Positions 52,709 through 62,327 of a DNA stretch of 64,000 nt are shown here, in pieces. The DNA is taken from the NCBI RefSeq assembly GCF_004793975.1, contig NZ_SRYB01000007.1, positions 62,001 to 126,000 on the forward strand, given 5' to 3'. The notes under the pieces are model-generated. The model did no database searches, had not been told where the DNA came from, and saw nothing but the letters and a program-made list of their open reading frames with translations. This DNA is from Lepagella muris (GTDB lineage Bacteria; Bacteroidota; Bacteroidia; Bacteroidales; Muribaculaceae). A program made the position numbers and the translations under genes. Positions within the stretch are counted from its first letter, which is position 1, and each line of letters starts with the position of its first letter.

Positions 52709-54267
52709 GTGGTTTGCGGCATTTGGATGTCGGCATAGCGTATGGTTGACAGATCTTCGGGCGAGGGGGAATTGATTGCGGCGAGTCGTTCCGCCATGGC
52801 AGGAAGTATCTCAAGTTGTACGATATTCATGACATATCTTGCATTCCCGAAATTCTTGTCGCGCCTGGCGAAATCACGGTTAATCCTTAGCTGAAGCTGC
52901 TTCTCGGCTTCCTCTTCAATGGAGAATTTCATCTTATTGAAATATCTTTTTGCAATCTCCATCAGTTCATCGGCAGAGAAATCATGGAAATGGAAATGGT
53001 TTGTCTCCGGTATCCTTGATTTCAGACCGGGATTCAGTTCCAGCATTTTCAGCATTGGCTCGGTATATCCTGCCAATACGAGCATCCAGTCGCGTCTGCT
53101 TTCGTCGGCGAGGGCGGTCATGAGCGATTCCAACACGAATTTGCCGGGATCCTTAGGATCGGAAGGCTGGTGAAGCTGGTATGCCTCATCGATGAAAAGG
53201 ATTCCACCCTGTGCCTCGTCGATAGCCTTGATGATATTCTCACCCTCGGAGGAGTAGAATTGCCCGATTAGGTTGGCGCGTTCGCGGAATACGACGTGCC
53301 CTTTCGAGAGTACGCCTGCCTTTTGAAGCAATTTACCGAGATGCTTCACGATGGTGGTCTTGCCGGTGCCGGGTGATCCTATGAATAATGAGTGGAGGGA
53401 GATTGGAAGGACGGGGAGTCCGAGTTCAAGACGACGTTGGTTGAACTGCATCAGACGGGAATATGACTTCAGCTTCTCTTTCACTTCCGTTATGCCGACC
53501 ATATCATCGATGATCTGCTGGTCTTCATCGATTGGAGCAGGCTCCTGCTCCAACTCTGATTCCGCTTCGGTCTCCGCTTCTGACTTTGAATCCGCTTCCG
53601 ACTCCGGCTCTGATTCAGGCTCAGGCTCGGCAGGATTGTAATCTATAGCCTCGTTATCGTCGCTCTCGTCAATATTGTCAGTATTGTCAGTATTATCGGT
53701 AATGTCAATATTGTCAGTAATGTCAATATCGTCAGAATTGACATTATCGTCAGAATCGTCAGAATCGTCGGAATTGTCGGATTCGGAGAGCTGTGATGAT
53801 ATGAATTCCTGAAGAAGGCGTTCGAATTCGTCGATCTCCTCAGATTCAGTTGCATCTATTTCAAGATCCTCATACATGCGCATGGTGAATGCGCCTATAA
53901 GACGGTTGGTCTTTGTGTTGCGTATGGTGAGCCGAAGCACCTGTTGGTCTTCAAGATCGAGGTAATCAATCGGGAATGCCACGGTATATGATTTAGATAT
54001 TTCTCCTTTAGGTATGTAGACGTTGATGTCCTTTGTGCCGAGTATCTGTCGATGTAGTTTATCTTCAAGGGAAATCGTAATACTTTTGCGTGTACCTTTT
54101 TCAATGTGCTTATTGTTGATTGCGGTGAAGATGGCTGCAATCTGCCGTATGTTGCGTGAGAAGCAGAAATAGTGAGAGTTGTTGTAGAGCCGATTGTCAT
54201 CGGCGTTAGTTCCGTTTTCTACTGTTTTTACGAGGATGTTTTTGATGCTGATATTGTTTGTTTTCAT
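52675..54267 (-). CDS. CbxX/CfqX-like AAA ATPase with low-complexity acidic linker
   Basis: A 530-residue protein. The N-terminal beta-rich domain (about 1-145; TRKSITISLEDKLHRQILGTKDINVYIPKG) is not assigned. An acidic linker of Asp/Ser/Asn then Glu/Ser/Pro repeats (about 155-245) leads to a CbbX-type AAA module (about 255-510): Walker A LFIGSPGTGKTTIVKHL, Walker B GGILFIDEAYQL and an Arg-finger-type region. Relatives are activating or remodelling chaperones, such as rubisco activases and ESX EccA; the substrate here is unknown. It lies behind a strong promoter and a ~500-nt leader. Confidence 0.85.
   Translation of the reverse strand: MKTNNISIKNILVKTVENGTNADDNRLYNNSHYFCFSRNIRQIAAIFTAINNKHIEKGTRKSITISLEDKLHRQILGTKDINVYIPKGEISKSYTVAFPIDYLDLEDQQVLRLTIRNTKTNRLIGAFTMRMYEDLEIDATESEEIDEFERLLQEFISSQLSESDNSDDSDDSDDNVNSDDIDITDNIDITDNTDNTDNIDESDDNEAIDYNPAEPEPESEPESEADSKSEAETEAESELEQEPAPIDEDQQIIDDMVGITEVKEKLKSYSRLMQFNQRRLELGLPVLPISLHSLFIGSPGTGKTTIVKHLGKLLQKAGVLSKGHVVFRERANLIGQFYSSEGENIIKAIDEAQGGILFIDEAYQLHQPSDPKDPGKFVLESLMTALADESRRDWMLVLAGYTEPMLKMLELNPGLKSRIPETNHFHFHDFSADELMEIAKRYFNKMKFSIEEEAEKQLQLRINRDFARRDKNFGNARYVMNIVQLEILPAMAERLAAINSPSPEDLSTIRYADIQMPQTTFNGSPRIGFR
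53545..53790. repeat. Microsatellite-like coding repeats in the ATPase linker
   Basis: On the plus strand, short imperfect units (GTCAGTATT/GTCAATATC-like and CTCGGATTCC/GCTTCCGA-like) repeat in frame and encode the S-D-D, I-T-D-N and E-S-E-P tracts. Length polymorphism between strains is likely. Confidence 0.75.
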
Positions 54268-54779
54268 ATTTTTACTGTTTTTAGATTTTTATGTTTTTTG
54301 ATTTGCACCGATTGCCGGTAGGCGTTTTGAGAAGAGATAAAAGGATGAATGATTGGCGGGTTTCCAACTTACCTCATGCCAGGCGAAACCCCTCAGCTGG
54401 GCATAAGGCGGGTGGCAGGATATGGCACTGACCGATACCCCAAGCCACCTTGTCGCAATACGTCAAGGTGCAGTCCGTCATGACAGGATAAGGGTGCGCA
54501 CAAAGCACAGCAATCCCATGACTGTCGTGACAGAATTTAAAAACAATAAAAAGTGGTGTGAAAAAAAGAATCCACATCGCACTTCTCCTTAAGGTAAGGA
54601 GACACCATTACCACGTCACTCCAAAAGCGTGACCGGTAAATAATGTATTTGTGCTAAATGTGGTGATGTAGTCATATCAAATAATGCTACAAAGTTTAGG
54701 ATGTACAAGGACATCCTATAAAACAGTAAAAATGTATGATTCGTCACCCGTCAACCGACTTTCGCAACGAATACGTCCG
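54268..54779 (-). ncRNA. Candidate structured leader or small RNA upstream of the AAA ATPase
   Basis: This ~500-nt span would be transcribed from the promoter at 54780-54811 and has no convincing gene. Strong stems include 54477-54486 with 54522-54531 (10 bp, one G-U), 54584-54590 with 54596-54602 and 54615-54619 with 54629-54633. Stems 54411-54416/54444-54449 and 54446-54452/54464-54470 share four bases and exclude each other, as in a switch. I could not match it to RNase P RNA, tmRNA, SRP RNA or a known riboswitch. A 67-codon open frame (54374-54577) lies in it but is more likely a by-product of the RNA sequence. Confidence 0.5.
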
Positions 54780-54811
54780 CAAAGTTAATACGTCAATTCC
54801 CGAAATGCAAA
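54780..54811 (-). promoter_or_regulatory. Strong promoter of the leader RNA/AAA ATPase transcript
   Basis: Minus strand TTTG (54808-54811), 20 bp, then a perfect -7 box TAACTTTG (54780-54787). The start site would be near 54773, over 500 bases before the ATPase start codon. Confidence 0.8.
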
Positions 54812-54850
54812 TTTTTTCGCAAAAAAATGAAAATTATTTCAAAATAAAGT

Positions 54851-54890
54851 AGCGGCACGGTAGTCTCAATGTTGAGATTGCCGTGCCGCT
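54851..54890 (-). terminator. Terminator of the giant surface protein gene
   Basis: A 19-bp stem with two G-U pairs (54851-54869 with 54872-54890) lies 44 bp past the stop codon, followed on the minus strand by the AT-rich ACTTTATTTT. Confidence 0.8.
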
Positions 54891-54933
54891 GTCTTATAGG
54901 CGTTGTGCGGTTGGACTGCCGCCTGCCGGTTGG

Positions 54934-57900
54934 TTATCGGATCGCTATCTTATGATAGGTGTGTTCACCGATCCCTTTTACTGTCACGATAAATACACCG
55001 TTGCCAAGCGGAGAGATCTTTATGCCGGCTTCCGTGACGTTGGCGGCATGAAGAAGCTTATGCCCATCGAGGTCGTAGATTTCCACAAGCTCGATATCCT
55101 CCGGAGAAATACCGGTGATGAAGAGGCGGTCTCCCTCAACTTTTATCCGGATCTTCCCTTCGTAGGAAACTTCCCCGACACCACTCTCCGGATTTATCGC
55201 TATGGCGTATGGTCGGTGGATACTGCCCGGTACGTTTCCGTCAAGAGAGATGACGGCTGAGTTGGAGTAGCTTGTCGTCTCATTGCTATCGGTGATGCGG
55301 AATGTGATTTCGTCACCGGCGTTCCCGTAGACGTTCATCATGATAAGACCGTTGACCACGCGTCCTGTGCCTCTGCATTCGGTTCCGCAGAATGCGTTCA
55401 CGATATAGTTCTCGTTGTCAAGATCTGCACCTTCGAGATTCGTGACTTTTGCAACAAGCGGCATTATGTCGGGATATTTGCGGATGTCGACTGCCACGGT
55501 GCCTCTTGTGGATATTCCAGCCGCACTCTTGGCAGAGGCATCGGATATGATGGATGAATTGTAGATCACGTTCTTTGCGGATACGGAATGATACATGTAG
55601 CCGAGTCCCGGCGACATGGTGGTGAGGGTGCCGACCCATTTCTCTCCGTCAAATTGTGCGAACCCATTCTGTCCGACCACGATGTCGAGTGTTTCCACAT
55701 CCGTGGGAGCAAATGCCTCGTCGGGAGTCATTGTCTGCTCAACAGGGAATCCGAGCCAGTTCCATCCGTTGCTTACGGCAATAGGCGTAGCCGGGTTCCA
55801 TGCCACATCGTTGAGTCGTATGCGGGATGTCGCTCCGGTGGTCTCCACCTTATAGCTCTCGGCAGCGGAGAGGGAAGAGAGATTTCCGGTCAATTCTTTG
55901 TCGGCATCGCGTACAATCTCCTTATCCTTGCCTTTGATACGGATCACGTTCTCTTCTGCCGCGACAGTGGTTGACTCTACAGGAGTCTCGAGAGTATGGG
56001 AAATCCAGTTCCATCCCTCTTCAAGAGCCAGTTCCATGTCTGTTTTCTTGAGGGTATAATTGAATTCCACGGTCTCGGAAACGTCGTTGCCGTTTGAGCC
56101 TATCATTGTCATGGCGAGTATCTTGGTATCTGCATCGATTACGATAGGCACGGTGTACTTGCGTCGTGTGCCGTTCTCATCACACGGGCAAGAGCCGTCG
56201 GTGGTAAAGTAGATCACGCCGTTCTTGGAATCGGTGGTGAGTTCTATCTTTGAGCCACGATATACGGCAGTGCCGCTTGCGCGGGAGGCTTTCGGAGCCT
56301 CGGCTGTGATAATCTCGGTCACAACGTCGAGTGTGCATTCACCGGTGGCGGTTACATCATCGATAGTGAATGTCAATTGTGCACGACCTGGAAGTTCGCC
56401 CTTCACGATTATGGTAGCCTTACCCTCTTCGTCGATTGTCGCCTCAGTCTTGTCGACAGATGCGATGAGGTCGGAAGAATTGGCGATATGCAGGGTTCTG
56501 CCTACGGCTGCGTCATACGGAAGGGCGTATATTGTCACTTCCTTCTCTCCGCCATAAAGCACCTTCACATTGTCGGCAACAATCTCCTGCACCTCTTTCT
56601 CCACGTCGAGAGTCTGTGAATAGGTCTCGGTCATAGGTGCTCCTGCGTAAGAGAGTACGTTGCGGCTTACAGTCAGACGTATCTCTCCGGTAGTGACGCT
56701 CAATGGCTGTTCGGGCACGAAGCGTATGCGAGAGGCATAACGCAGGGCATTGGCATCCTCCTCGGAGGCGTATTCATCAGCAAGTGTTGCGTTGATGAAG
56801 CTGATTTCGCCGTTAAGTTTCTCACCGTTGGCGGTGACGTAGATGTTGCCGGAATGGAGTGTGGTCATATCCATGTATTTGCTGAACTGCACTTCCACAC
56901 CATCCTCGTATGCACGTGCCTCAGTCACTTCGGGCTGAGTGCTTTGAATGATTCCGATGTTGACTTCAAGCTGTGGAGGAGGTACGGGGAGCCATTCGCT
57001 GTAGGCAGTGGCGTAACCCTCTTTCTCGAACTTGACTTGCCACAGACCCTGCGGCACGTCCCACTGGTACATACCGTTCTCGTCAGTGAATAACGGGTTC
57101 TTCTGCGCATATTCCTCGGCATCCCAAAGGATTACCTCGTCATACGGGTCTCCATACATATCTTCTTTCGTTTCCTTATAGTAGATAGTGGCCTGCACGC
57201 CCTCAACTCGGTTTGCCGGCACCGCTTCATAAACGAATCCCGACGGGTCATGGTTTATTGTCAAAGGATCGAAAGGCGGAGTGGTTGGAGTATAGCCTCC
57301 ATAGTATGGACTATTGGGAAAGGATCCGTCATAGTAGGGATTCCCTGGATACCCATAGGGGAAAGGATCATTGGGACAACTTTTTGAAATTCTTGCCTTT
57401 CTTGTTATCTCAGCTATATGTTGGGTATTCGTCCTGACATAATTGTTTTCCCAATGTGTGAGACCAATAGAAATGCCTGCTGAAGCCAAATTTAAAAGCA
57501 ATGACATCCCTGCAGTTTCTGGAGCTAAAACTGCACCGGTAATGCCCAACCCTGTTGTGCCGATATCCCCAATTGCTTTTCCACTATCTCTTAAAAGAAC
57601 CCACAATCTGTATTCTTTAGCTTTGTTGATTAGTGATTCAATATCACTACCATTGCATAAAGATTGGATGGAATTAATTATGTAGGTCCATTCGTCGTAT
57701 CTCCCATAACCAGTTGTTATGTCTTTTCCTATACCATAACCTCCAACGAAAGCACTTGCTCCACTGATTACATTACTTGCAATCTTGGCGTTCTTTAAGT
57801 TAGTCAAATTTTTTTCAACTGTTTTACCTAAAGCTTCAGCTTCTTTTTGAACTACTGGATTTTTAGAGCCAGCTATTGCTGCGAGCTGATCGAAATTTGC

Positions 57901-60900
57901 GTTAAAATATCTAGTCTGAACGGAAATTGCTAATGTCGCAGTTAAATCAGCTGCTGTTAAAGCTCCATCAGCACTTTGTGCCCATTGGATATAGGCATTT
58001 TGTCTTTCTTCCGAGGCGGCTTCAAAGAAATCTTTAACTGATTCTGGAGATTCGGGATTAAGAGGCTGTGAAAAATTAGTATCACAACTCCAAGAATCAC
58101 CTATAGAATTTGTGACTGAGAAGGATCCAGATTCGTTATTATTTATTAAAGATTCAAAGTCAAAATCTCCTGGAATAATTTGAATATCTGTTGTAGTATC
58201 CTTGTGAGAACAGATGGTGTTGGTATACTTACCTTCAGGCAATGAGAGTGGTGAATTATAAGGAGAACCTAAATTTTCATAATAAGGATCTAATTTTGGA
58301 TCTTTATCCTCTGGTCTGTCTCCAAATAAAATAACCTTGCCTCCACTATAATTTGGATCTTTCAAATTATCTAAATCTTTCTCTCCAATTATATTTCCAT
58401 CGTCAGATGTTGGAATCGGACAATAGTAATTGGTAACTTTTTTTCTTATTACAGAGATAATATTTATTATATCATCTTTTGGTATAGAGTCAGATTTTAT
58501 GTCATTTAGAGTCTGTGTAATGGCTTCTTTAAACTCTTTAAATTTTTCATTTTCTTTAGTGATATTATCTTCTTGTGTTGATGCGATTAATTGAGCTTCA
58601 GATGATTCATACGAATAATCTCCTACTGCGGTATAGTTCACACTTAAATTTATAATTCCGTTGAATGGAGTAAAGTTTACGTTGGTAAACCAGATTGATT
58701 TATCATTATCATACGAGCAATCGATGACTTTGATGGATCCATCTTCTCCATAGATATTGAGATATACTTCTTGAATAATATCTGGATTATTATTGGAAAA
58801 ATTAAGTATAAACAGAACGTTAGACGGCGTATAGTACCAAGAATGAGAAGTAGATCTATTTTCAAAATCAAAAACAACCTCAGGAGATGTATTCATTCGT
58901 ATCGTTTTAATAGTTGGATAGTTTTTGATATATTTAACTGTCCTTGTTTTGGTAAGTAATACGTTTTTTTCAGTTGTTATTTTTGCAAATATATTATAAT
59001 CGGTCATATTAAATGGCCGGTTTATATTACAAGATGCTTCCCATCTGCCATTAGATTTGGTTTTTGTATTACCAATAATGTCAAGTCCAGAATAAATGGT
59101 AACGATAGAATTTATTGGAGCTATCCCGCAAACATTAAAATCAGAAGATTGGATTATTTCAGGAATAGAAATCTCAAGATCCTTGATTTCGGAGATGGCG
59201 GAGCCGATTGGCTGCGTCACGGTCTTGCCGTTGCAGTCGAAGGCGATGGAGGCGGAGGCATTGAATGTGCCGCCTGCCGTCGGGATGACGCAGAAGCGTA
59301 CCTGACTCTCGTATTTGTCGCCCAACTGGATGGTCAGTCGTTTGCCGTCGAGAGTGTAGGGGAGTAGGTTCGGTCCCTGTATCACTGACTGCTCTACGAA
59401 GTCGCAGGCATCGGGGAGATCCACGATGAGCGCGACGTTCTTGACCGCATCCTTATAGGCATTCTTGAAGTCGATTGCCGAACGGAGGGTAAGGTAATTG
59501 CCTGTAGTGATGCTGCTCTTGTTGGATGAGAAGTTGGTGGCGGAGCCGGTGTAGTAGAAGAGGCTTTCGTCAAATGCCGGTATCTCACGGTTGTTAACTT
59601 CCGTCAGTTTGCCGCTTTCAACCGTTACCTCATTCTTCACGAAATCCTTCCCTTCCGTCAGTCCAACCTCTGCAAGATTCGCAAGACGGAGGATAGAGCT
59701 CATCAGGTCGGACTGACCCATGGTGATGAGCGCATAGTCACCGTCGTCAAGTCCTGTGAAGATGGCATTCGCCTCGGAGTAGTTCCCCTTCTTCTGCAGC
59801 TCACCTTTCGAATTATAGAGCATGGCGATGACGGCAGGATTTTCGGTCATCTCAAAGGATGCTTTTATCCCACCTTTACCCACGATGTCGAAAGTGACTT
59901 CTGCACGTTGCTTGTCGTTGACGGTGACAGTTTCTGTAATCGGCTTGAACGCACCCGTCTTTGACGTGGCTGTCAACTGAAGTTCATCTCCACTGTTGAT
60001 ATTCTCATCGAGCACGGCGAGCATCGGATACTGGAGCGACACGTCGTTATGCTGACGGTTCTGTGTGGTATTGAATACGCTGACAATCACGTTCTGATAA
60101 TCCGGATAATAATTCTCAATCTCCTCTTCACCGGCGGCATGATACGTGAATCCGTAGGTGATGCGTGCGCCCACGATGGATCGCAACGTCACGCTGCCCA
60201 TGTCGAGTGAGGTGGCATCCGGAGCGAATGATGCGATCGTGTCGTTGAGGTTGACACATTCCGATGCAGAGTAGGTTATGCGAGTCTCCGGCACGTCAAG
60301 CACCGTCAGTTCCCATTTACCGTCACGTCCGGTCTTGGTAGTGTAGGATTTGGAGAATCTGCCATTTATCATCTGGCTGACCGATACGGAAGCATCCTTC
60401 AGAGGTGCCTCATCGCCGTCGAGAATCAAGCCGGATAAAGCTATGTCGCGTATCGCTTGCAGAGGTATCTCACAGGTGGCATTACTTCCGTTTACGGAAA
60501 ATTCCGTATCTTTCGGTGCGGTATAGACGACGCCGAGTTTGTTGTCGAGCGTCACTCGGCAGATCAGCGTAAGGTCTTCCGGAATATCGCTGACGGATAC
60601 TCCCTTGCGGAGATAGGTCAAGCCTTCCGACTGTGGGCGCAACCATTCCACGGTCACACTGTCGGTCACGTCGCTTCCATCGGGAGCTGTCACCTTTGCT
60701 GTGACGGTATGGAGTGTTTTTAGCGTGTCGAATGTCACCTCCACGTCATCTTCGGGGATAACAATCCCTTCGATACTTCCGATCTCGAATCCTGTCTGCG
60801 AGATGAGATAGACGTTGTATTCCTCATCTTTCAGAAGACCGTTGAACGTGTAGAGCATACGGTCAGACACAATGTATCTCTGACGCACTCCCGATTTGAG

Positions 60901-62316
60901 ATTGACTATCTCAAGAGTATAGTTCTTATATCTACCATCGGCTGCCACTTCCGGGAGATTGACCTGAAGCACATGGGCATCTGATGTGATTGGAAGAATC
61001 GTGAAATCTTTCCAATAATCTGCGTTAGAGTATAATTCTATAGCGGAAGCGGGCACGTATATAGTGCAGTTATCCTTGTTACTAAATTCGGAGAATGTGT
61101 TAGGATCGCATTTTGGCGGTTCCTGTGCGTAGATTGTCAGTGCAGTCAGATTTGGACATTCTCTGAAAAGATAGTAACCTAATTTGGAGATAGTGGAGGG
61201 GAGAATTATGTTAGAGACCGACAGATTAGAGAAAGCATAATTTGGAATCTCATCGGTACCACCTGTACGTGCCAGGTCGATTGTGGCGGCATTTGAGAAA
61301 TAATTTATACTGTTGATATCGTAAGAGTTGATTTCACCCTTTACAATCAAATTTGCCACCTTTGACAGATTGCCATATCCTGTAAGATTGCTTATGACAT
61401 CATAGAGATAGCCGGGATAGAAATCATCCAGAATAGCCTCGCCTGAAGTCTCATCCCAATAATTGGCATTGGGGTTGGATGGTGGTGCCGGGTCAAATTC
61501 GAAAATGCCGTATAGTGTGACGTTCTCATTCGGCACGGTATAATATATGTTTGGTTCCGTAGCAACGGGATTGCCGTCTGCATCTTCCCAGCGGATGAAG
61601 CGATAGCCGGAATTGGGGTATGCGTTTATCCATATCTCGCTTCCTGCCGTGGCGGTGTTGACATTGTTGCTGAAATAACCTGCACCTTCCGGACGGCATT
61701 CAAGGGAGACGTTGTATTTCGTGGCTATTGAATCCGGATCAGCAGGGAGGTCTGGATTGTAGTCATAGTTGGCGGTCAGCGTGACATCGTTGGCCGGCAT
61801 CGTGTAGCGGAAAGATGATGACTCTGAAACGATATTGCCATTCTGATCCTGCCAGTTGATGAAACGGAATCCTGTGTTGTTATAGGCTCTAAGATTGACC
61901 GATGCGCCAGCTGCATATCTCCCGTCGTAGAGGTTGAGCGATCCGGCACCCTCCGGATTTATCACTGTCTGAAGCAGATAATAGGTGGTGGTGTCGGGCA
62001 TTGCCGGGTCGGCGGGCACGTCGGGGTCATATTCATATTTAGCCACCACGTTTGCATCGTGTGCGGGCATGGTGTAGTTGAAGTTGGATTTCTCGGAAAT
62101 TCTCTCCTCGTTCTCATACCAACCGAGAAATCGGAACCCGGTGTTGGCATACGTGCGGAGATATACGGAGCTTCCCTCTTCGAAGTCTCCGCTGCTCGTG
62201 TTCAGCGATCCTCCACCCTCCGGTGTCACTACCACATTCAGATGGAATGTGGCGGCGACACTCTGTTGCGAGAGACTGAAGATGGCTACGAGCAATAAGC
62301 ATAGTAACCTGTTCAT
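54934..62316 (-). CDS. 2460-residue mosaic surface protein with InlB-like repeats, BspA-type LRR and T9SS-like C terminus
   Basis: Signal peptide (1-22, ending SVAA). Three InlB B-repeat-like units follow (about 24-95, 110-188, 198-272; each with a GFRFLGWYEN- or GYRFIRWEDADGN-like core and YTMPANDVTLTANY-like end), then a BspA-type LRR segment (about 285-443, LPSTISKLGYYLFRECPNLTALTI). Next are many Ig/carboxypeptidase-regulatory-like beta domains, an AT-rich central block (about 1050-1640) with a helical and glycine-rich stretch, a FVYEAVPANRVEGVQATIYYKE domain, and a chitobiase-like FTTDGSCPCDENG segment. The last ~70 residues (LVEIYDLDGHKLLHAANVTEAGIKISPLGNGVFIVTVK) resemble a type IX secretion type A sorting domain. 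Expected on the cell surface; adhesion is likely but unproven. It follows the LRR gene by 11 bp. Confidence 0.85.
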   Translation of the reverse strand: MNRLLCLLLVAIFSLSQQSVAATFHLNVVVTPEGGGSLNTSSGDFEEGSSVYLRTYANTGFRFLGWYENEERISEKSNFNYTMPAHDANVVAKYEYDPDVPADPAMPDTTTYYLLQTVINPEGAGSLNLYDGRYAAGASVNLRAYNNTGFRFINWQDQNGNIVSESSSFRYTMPANDVTLTANYDYNPDLPADPDSIATKYNVSLECRPEGAGYFSNNVNTATAGSEIWINAYPNSGYRFIRWEDADGNPVATEPNIYYTVPNENVTLYGIFEFDPAPPSNPNANYWDETSGEAILDDFYPGYLYDVISNLTGYGNLSKVANLIVKGEINSYDINSINYFSNAATIDLARTGGTDEIPNYAFSNLSVSNIILPSTISKLGYYLFRECPNLTALTIYAQEPPKCDPNTFSEFSNKDNCTIYVPASAIELYSNADYWKDFTILPITSDAHVLQVNLPEVAADGRYKNYTLEIVNLKSGVRQRYIVSDRMLYTFNGLLKDEEYNVYLISQTGFEIGSIEGIVIPEDDVEVTFDTLKTLHTVTAKVTAPDGSDVTDSVTVEWLRPQSEGLTYLRKGVSVSDIPEDLTLICRVTLDNKLGVVYTAPKDTEFSVNGSNATCEIPLQAIRDIALSGLILDGDEAPLKDASVSVSQMINGRFSKSYTTKTGRDGKWELTVLDVPETRITYSASECVNLNDTIASFAPDATSLDMGSVTLRSIVGARITYGFTYHAAGEEEIENYYPDYQNVIVSVFNTTQNRQHNDVSLQYPMLAVLDENINSGDELQLTATSKTGAFKPITETVTVNDKQRAEVTFDIVGKGGIKASFEMTENPAVIAMLYNSKGELQKKGNYSEANAIFTGLDDGDYALITMGQSDLMSSILRLANLAEVGLTEGKDFVKNEVTVESGKLTEVNNREIPAFDESLFYYTGSATNFSSNKSSITTGNYLTLRSAIDFKNAYKDAVKNVALIVDLPDACDFVEQSVIQGPNLLPYTLDGKRLTIQLGDKYESQVRFCVIPTAGGTFNASASIAFDCNGKTVTQPIGSAISEIKDLEISIPEIIQSSDFNVCGIAPINSIVTIYSGLDIIGNTKTKSNGRWEASCNINRPFNMTDYNIFAKITTEKNVLLTKTRTVKYIKNYPTIKTIRMNTSPEVVFDFENRSTSHSWYYTPSNVLFILNFSNNNPDIIQEVYLNIYGEDGSIKVIDCSYDNDKSIWFTNVNFTPFNGIINLSVNYTAVGDYSYESSEAQLIASTQEDNITKENEKFKEFKEAITQTLNDIKSDSIPKDDIINIISVIRKKVTNYYCPIPTSDDGNIIGEKDLDNLKDPNYSGGKVILFGDRPEDKDPKLDPYYENLGSPYNSPLSLPEGKYTNTICSHKDTTTDIQIIPGDFDFESLINNNESGSFSVTNSIGDSWSCDTNFSQPLNPESPESVKDFFEAASEERQNAYIQWAQSADGALTAADLTATLAISVQTRYFNANFDQLAAIAGSKNPVVQKEAEALGKTVEKNLTNLKNAKIASNVISGASAFVGGYGIGKDITTGYGRYDEWTYIINSIQSLCNGSDIESLINKAKEYRLWVLLRDSGKAIGDIGTTGLGITGAVLAPETAGMSLLLNLASAGISIGLTHWENNYVRTNTQHIAEITRKARISKSCPNDPFPYGYPGNPYYDGSFPNSPYYGGYTPTTPPFDPLTINHDPSGFVYEAVPANRVEGVQATIYYKETKEDMYGDPYDEVILWDAEEYAQKNPLFTDENGMYQWDVPQGLWQVKFEKEGYATAYSEWLPVPPPQLEVNIGIIQSTQPEVTEARAYEDGVEVQFSKYMDMTTLHSGNIYVTANGEKLNGEISFINATLADEYASEEDANALRYASRIRFVPEQPLSVTTGEIRLTVSRNVLSYAGAPMTETYSQTLDVEKEVQEIVADNVKVLYGGEKEVTIYALPYDAAVGRTLHIANSSDLIASVDKTEATIDEEGKATIIVKGELPGRAQLTFTIDDVTATGECTLDVVTEIITAEAPKASRASGTAVYRGSKIELTTDSKNGVIYFTTDGSCPCDENGTRRKYTVPIVIDADTKILAMTMIGSNGNDVSETVEFNYTLKKTDMELALEEGWNWISHTLETPVESTTVAAEENVIRIKGKDKEIVRDADKELTGNLSSLSAAESYKVETTGATSRIRLNDVAWNPATPIAVSNGWNWLGFPVEQTMTPDEAFAPTDVETLDIVVGQNGFAQFDGEKWVGTLTTMSPGLGYMYHSVSAKNVIYNSSIISDASAKSAAGISTRGTVAVDIRKYPDIMPLVAKVTNLEGADLDNENYIVNAFCGTECRGTGRVVNGLIMMNVYGNAGDEITFRITDSNETTSYSNSAVISLDGNVPGSIHRPYAIAINPESGVGEVSYEGKIRIKVEGDRLFITGISPEDIELVEIYDLDGHKLLHAANVTEAGIKISPLGNGVFIVTVKGIGEHTYHKIAIR

Positions 62317-62327
62317 AGAATTATCGC

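Noticed and set aside
54374..54577. 67-codon minus-strand open frame, Cys-rich, inside the ATPase leader
   Set aside because: It lies across the strong RNA stems and I see no clear ribosome binding site; reported only as part of the candidate structured RNA.
54268..54779. RNase P RNA, tmRNA, SRP RNA or cobalamin/TPP riboswitch in the ATPase leader
   Set aside because: None of the conserved core sequences I know for these RNAs could be found on either strand.
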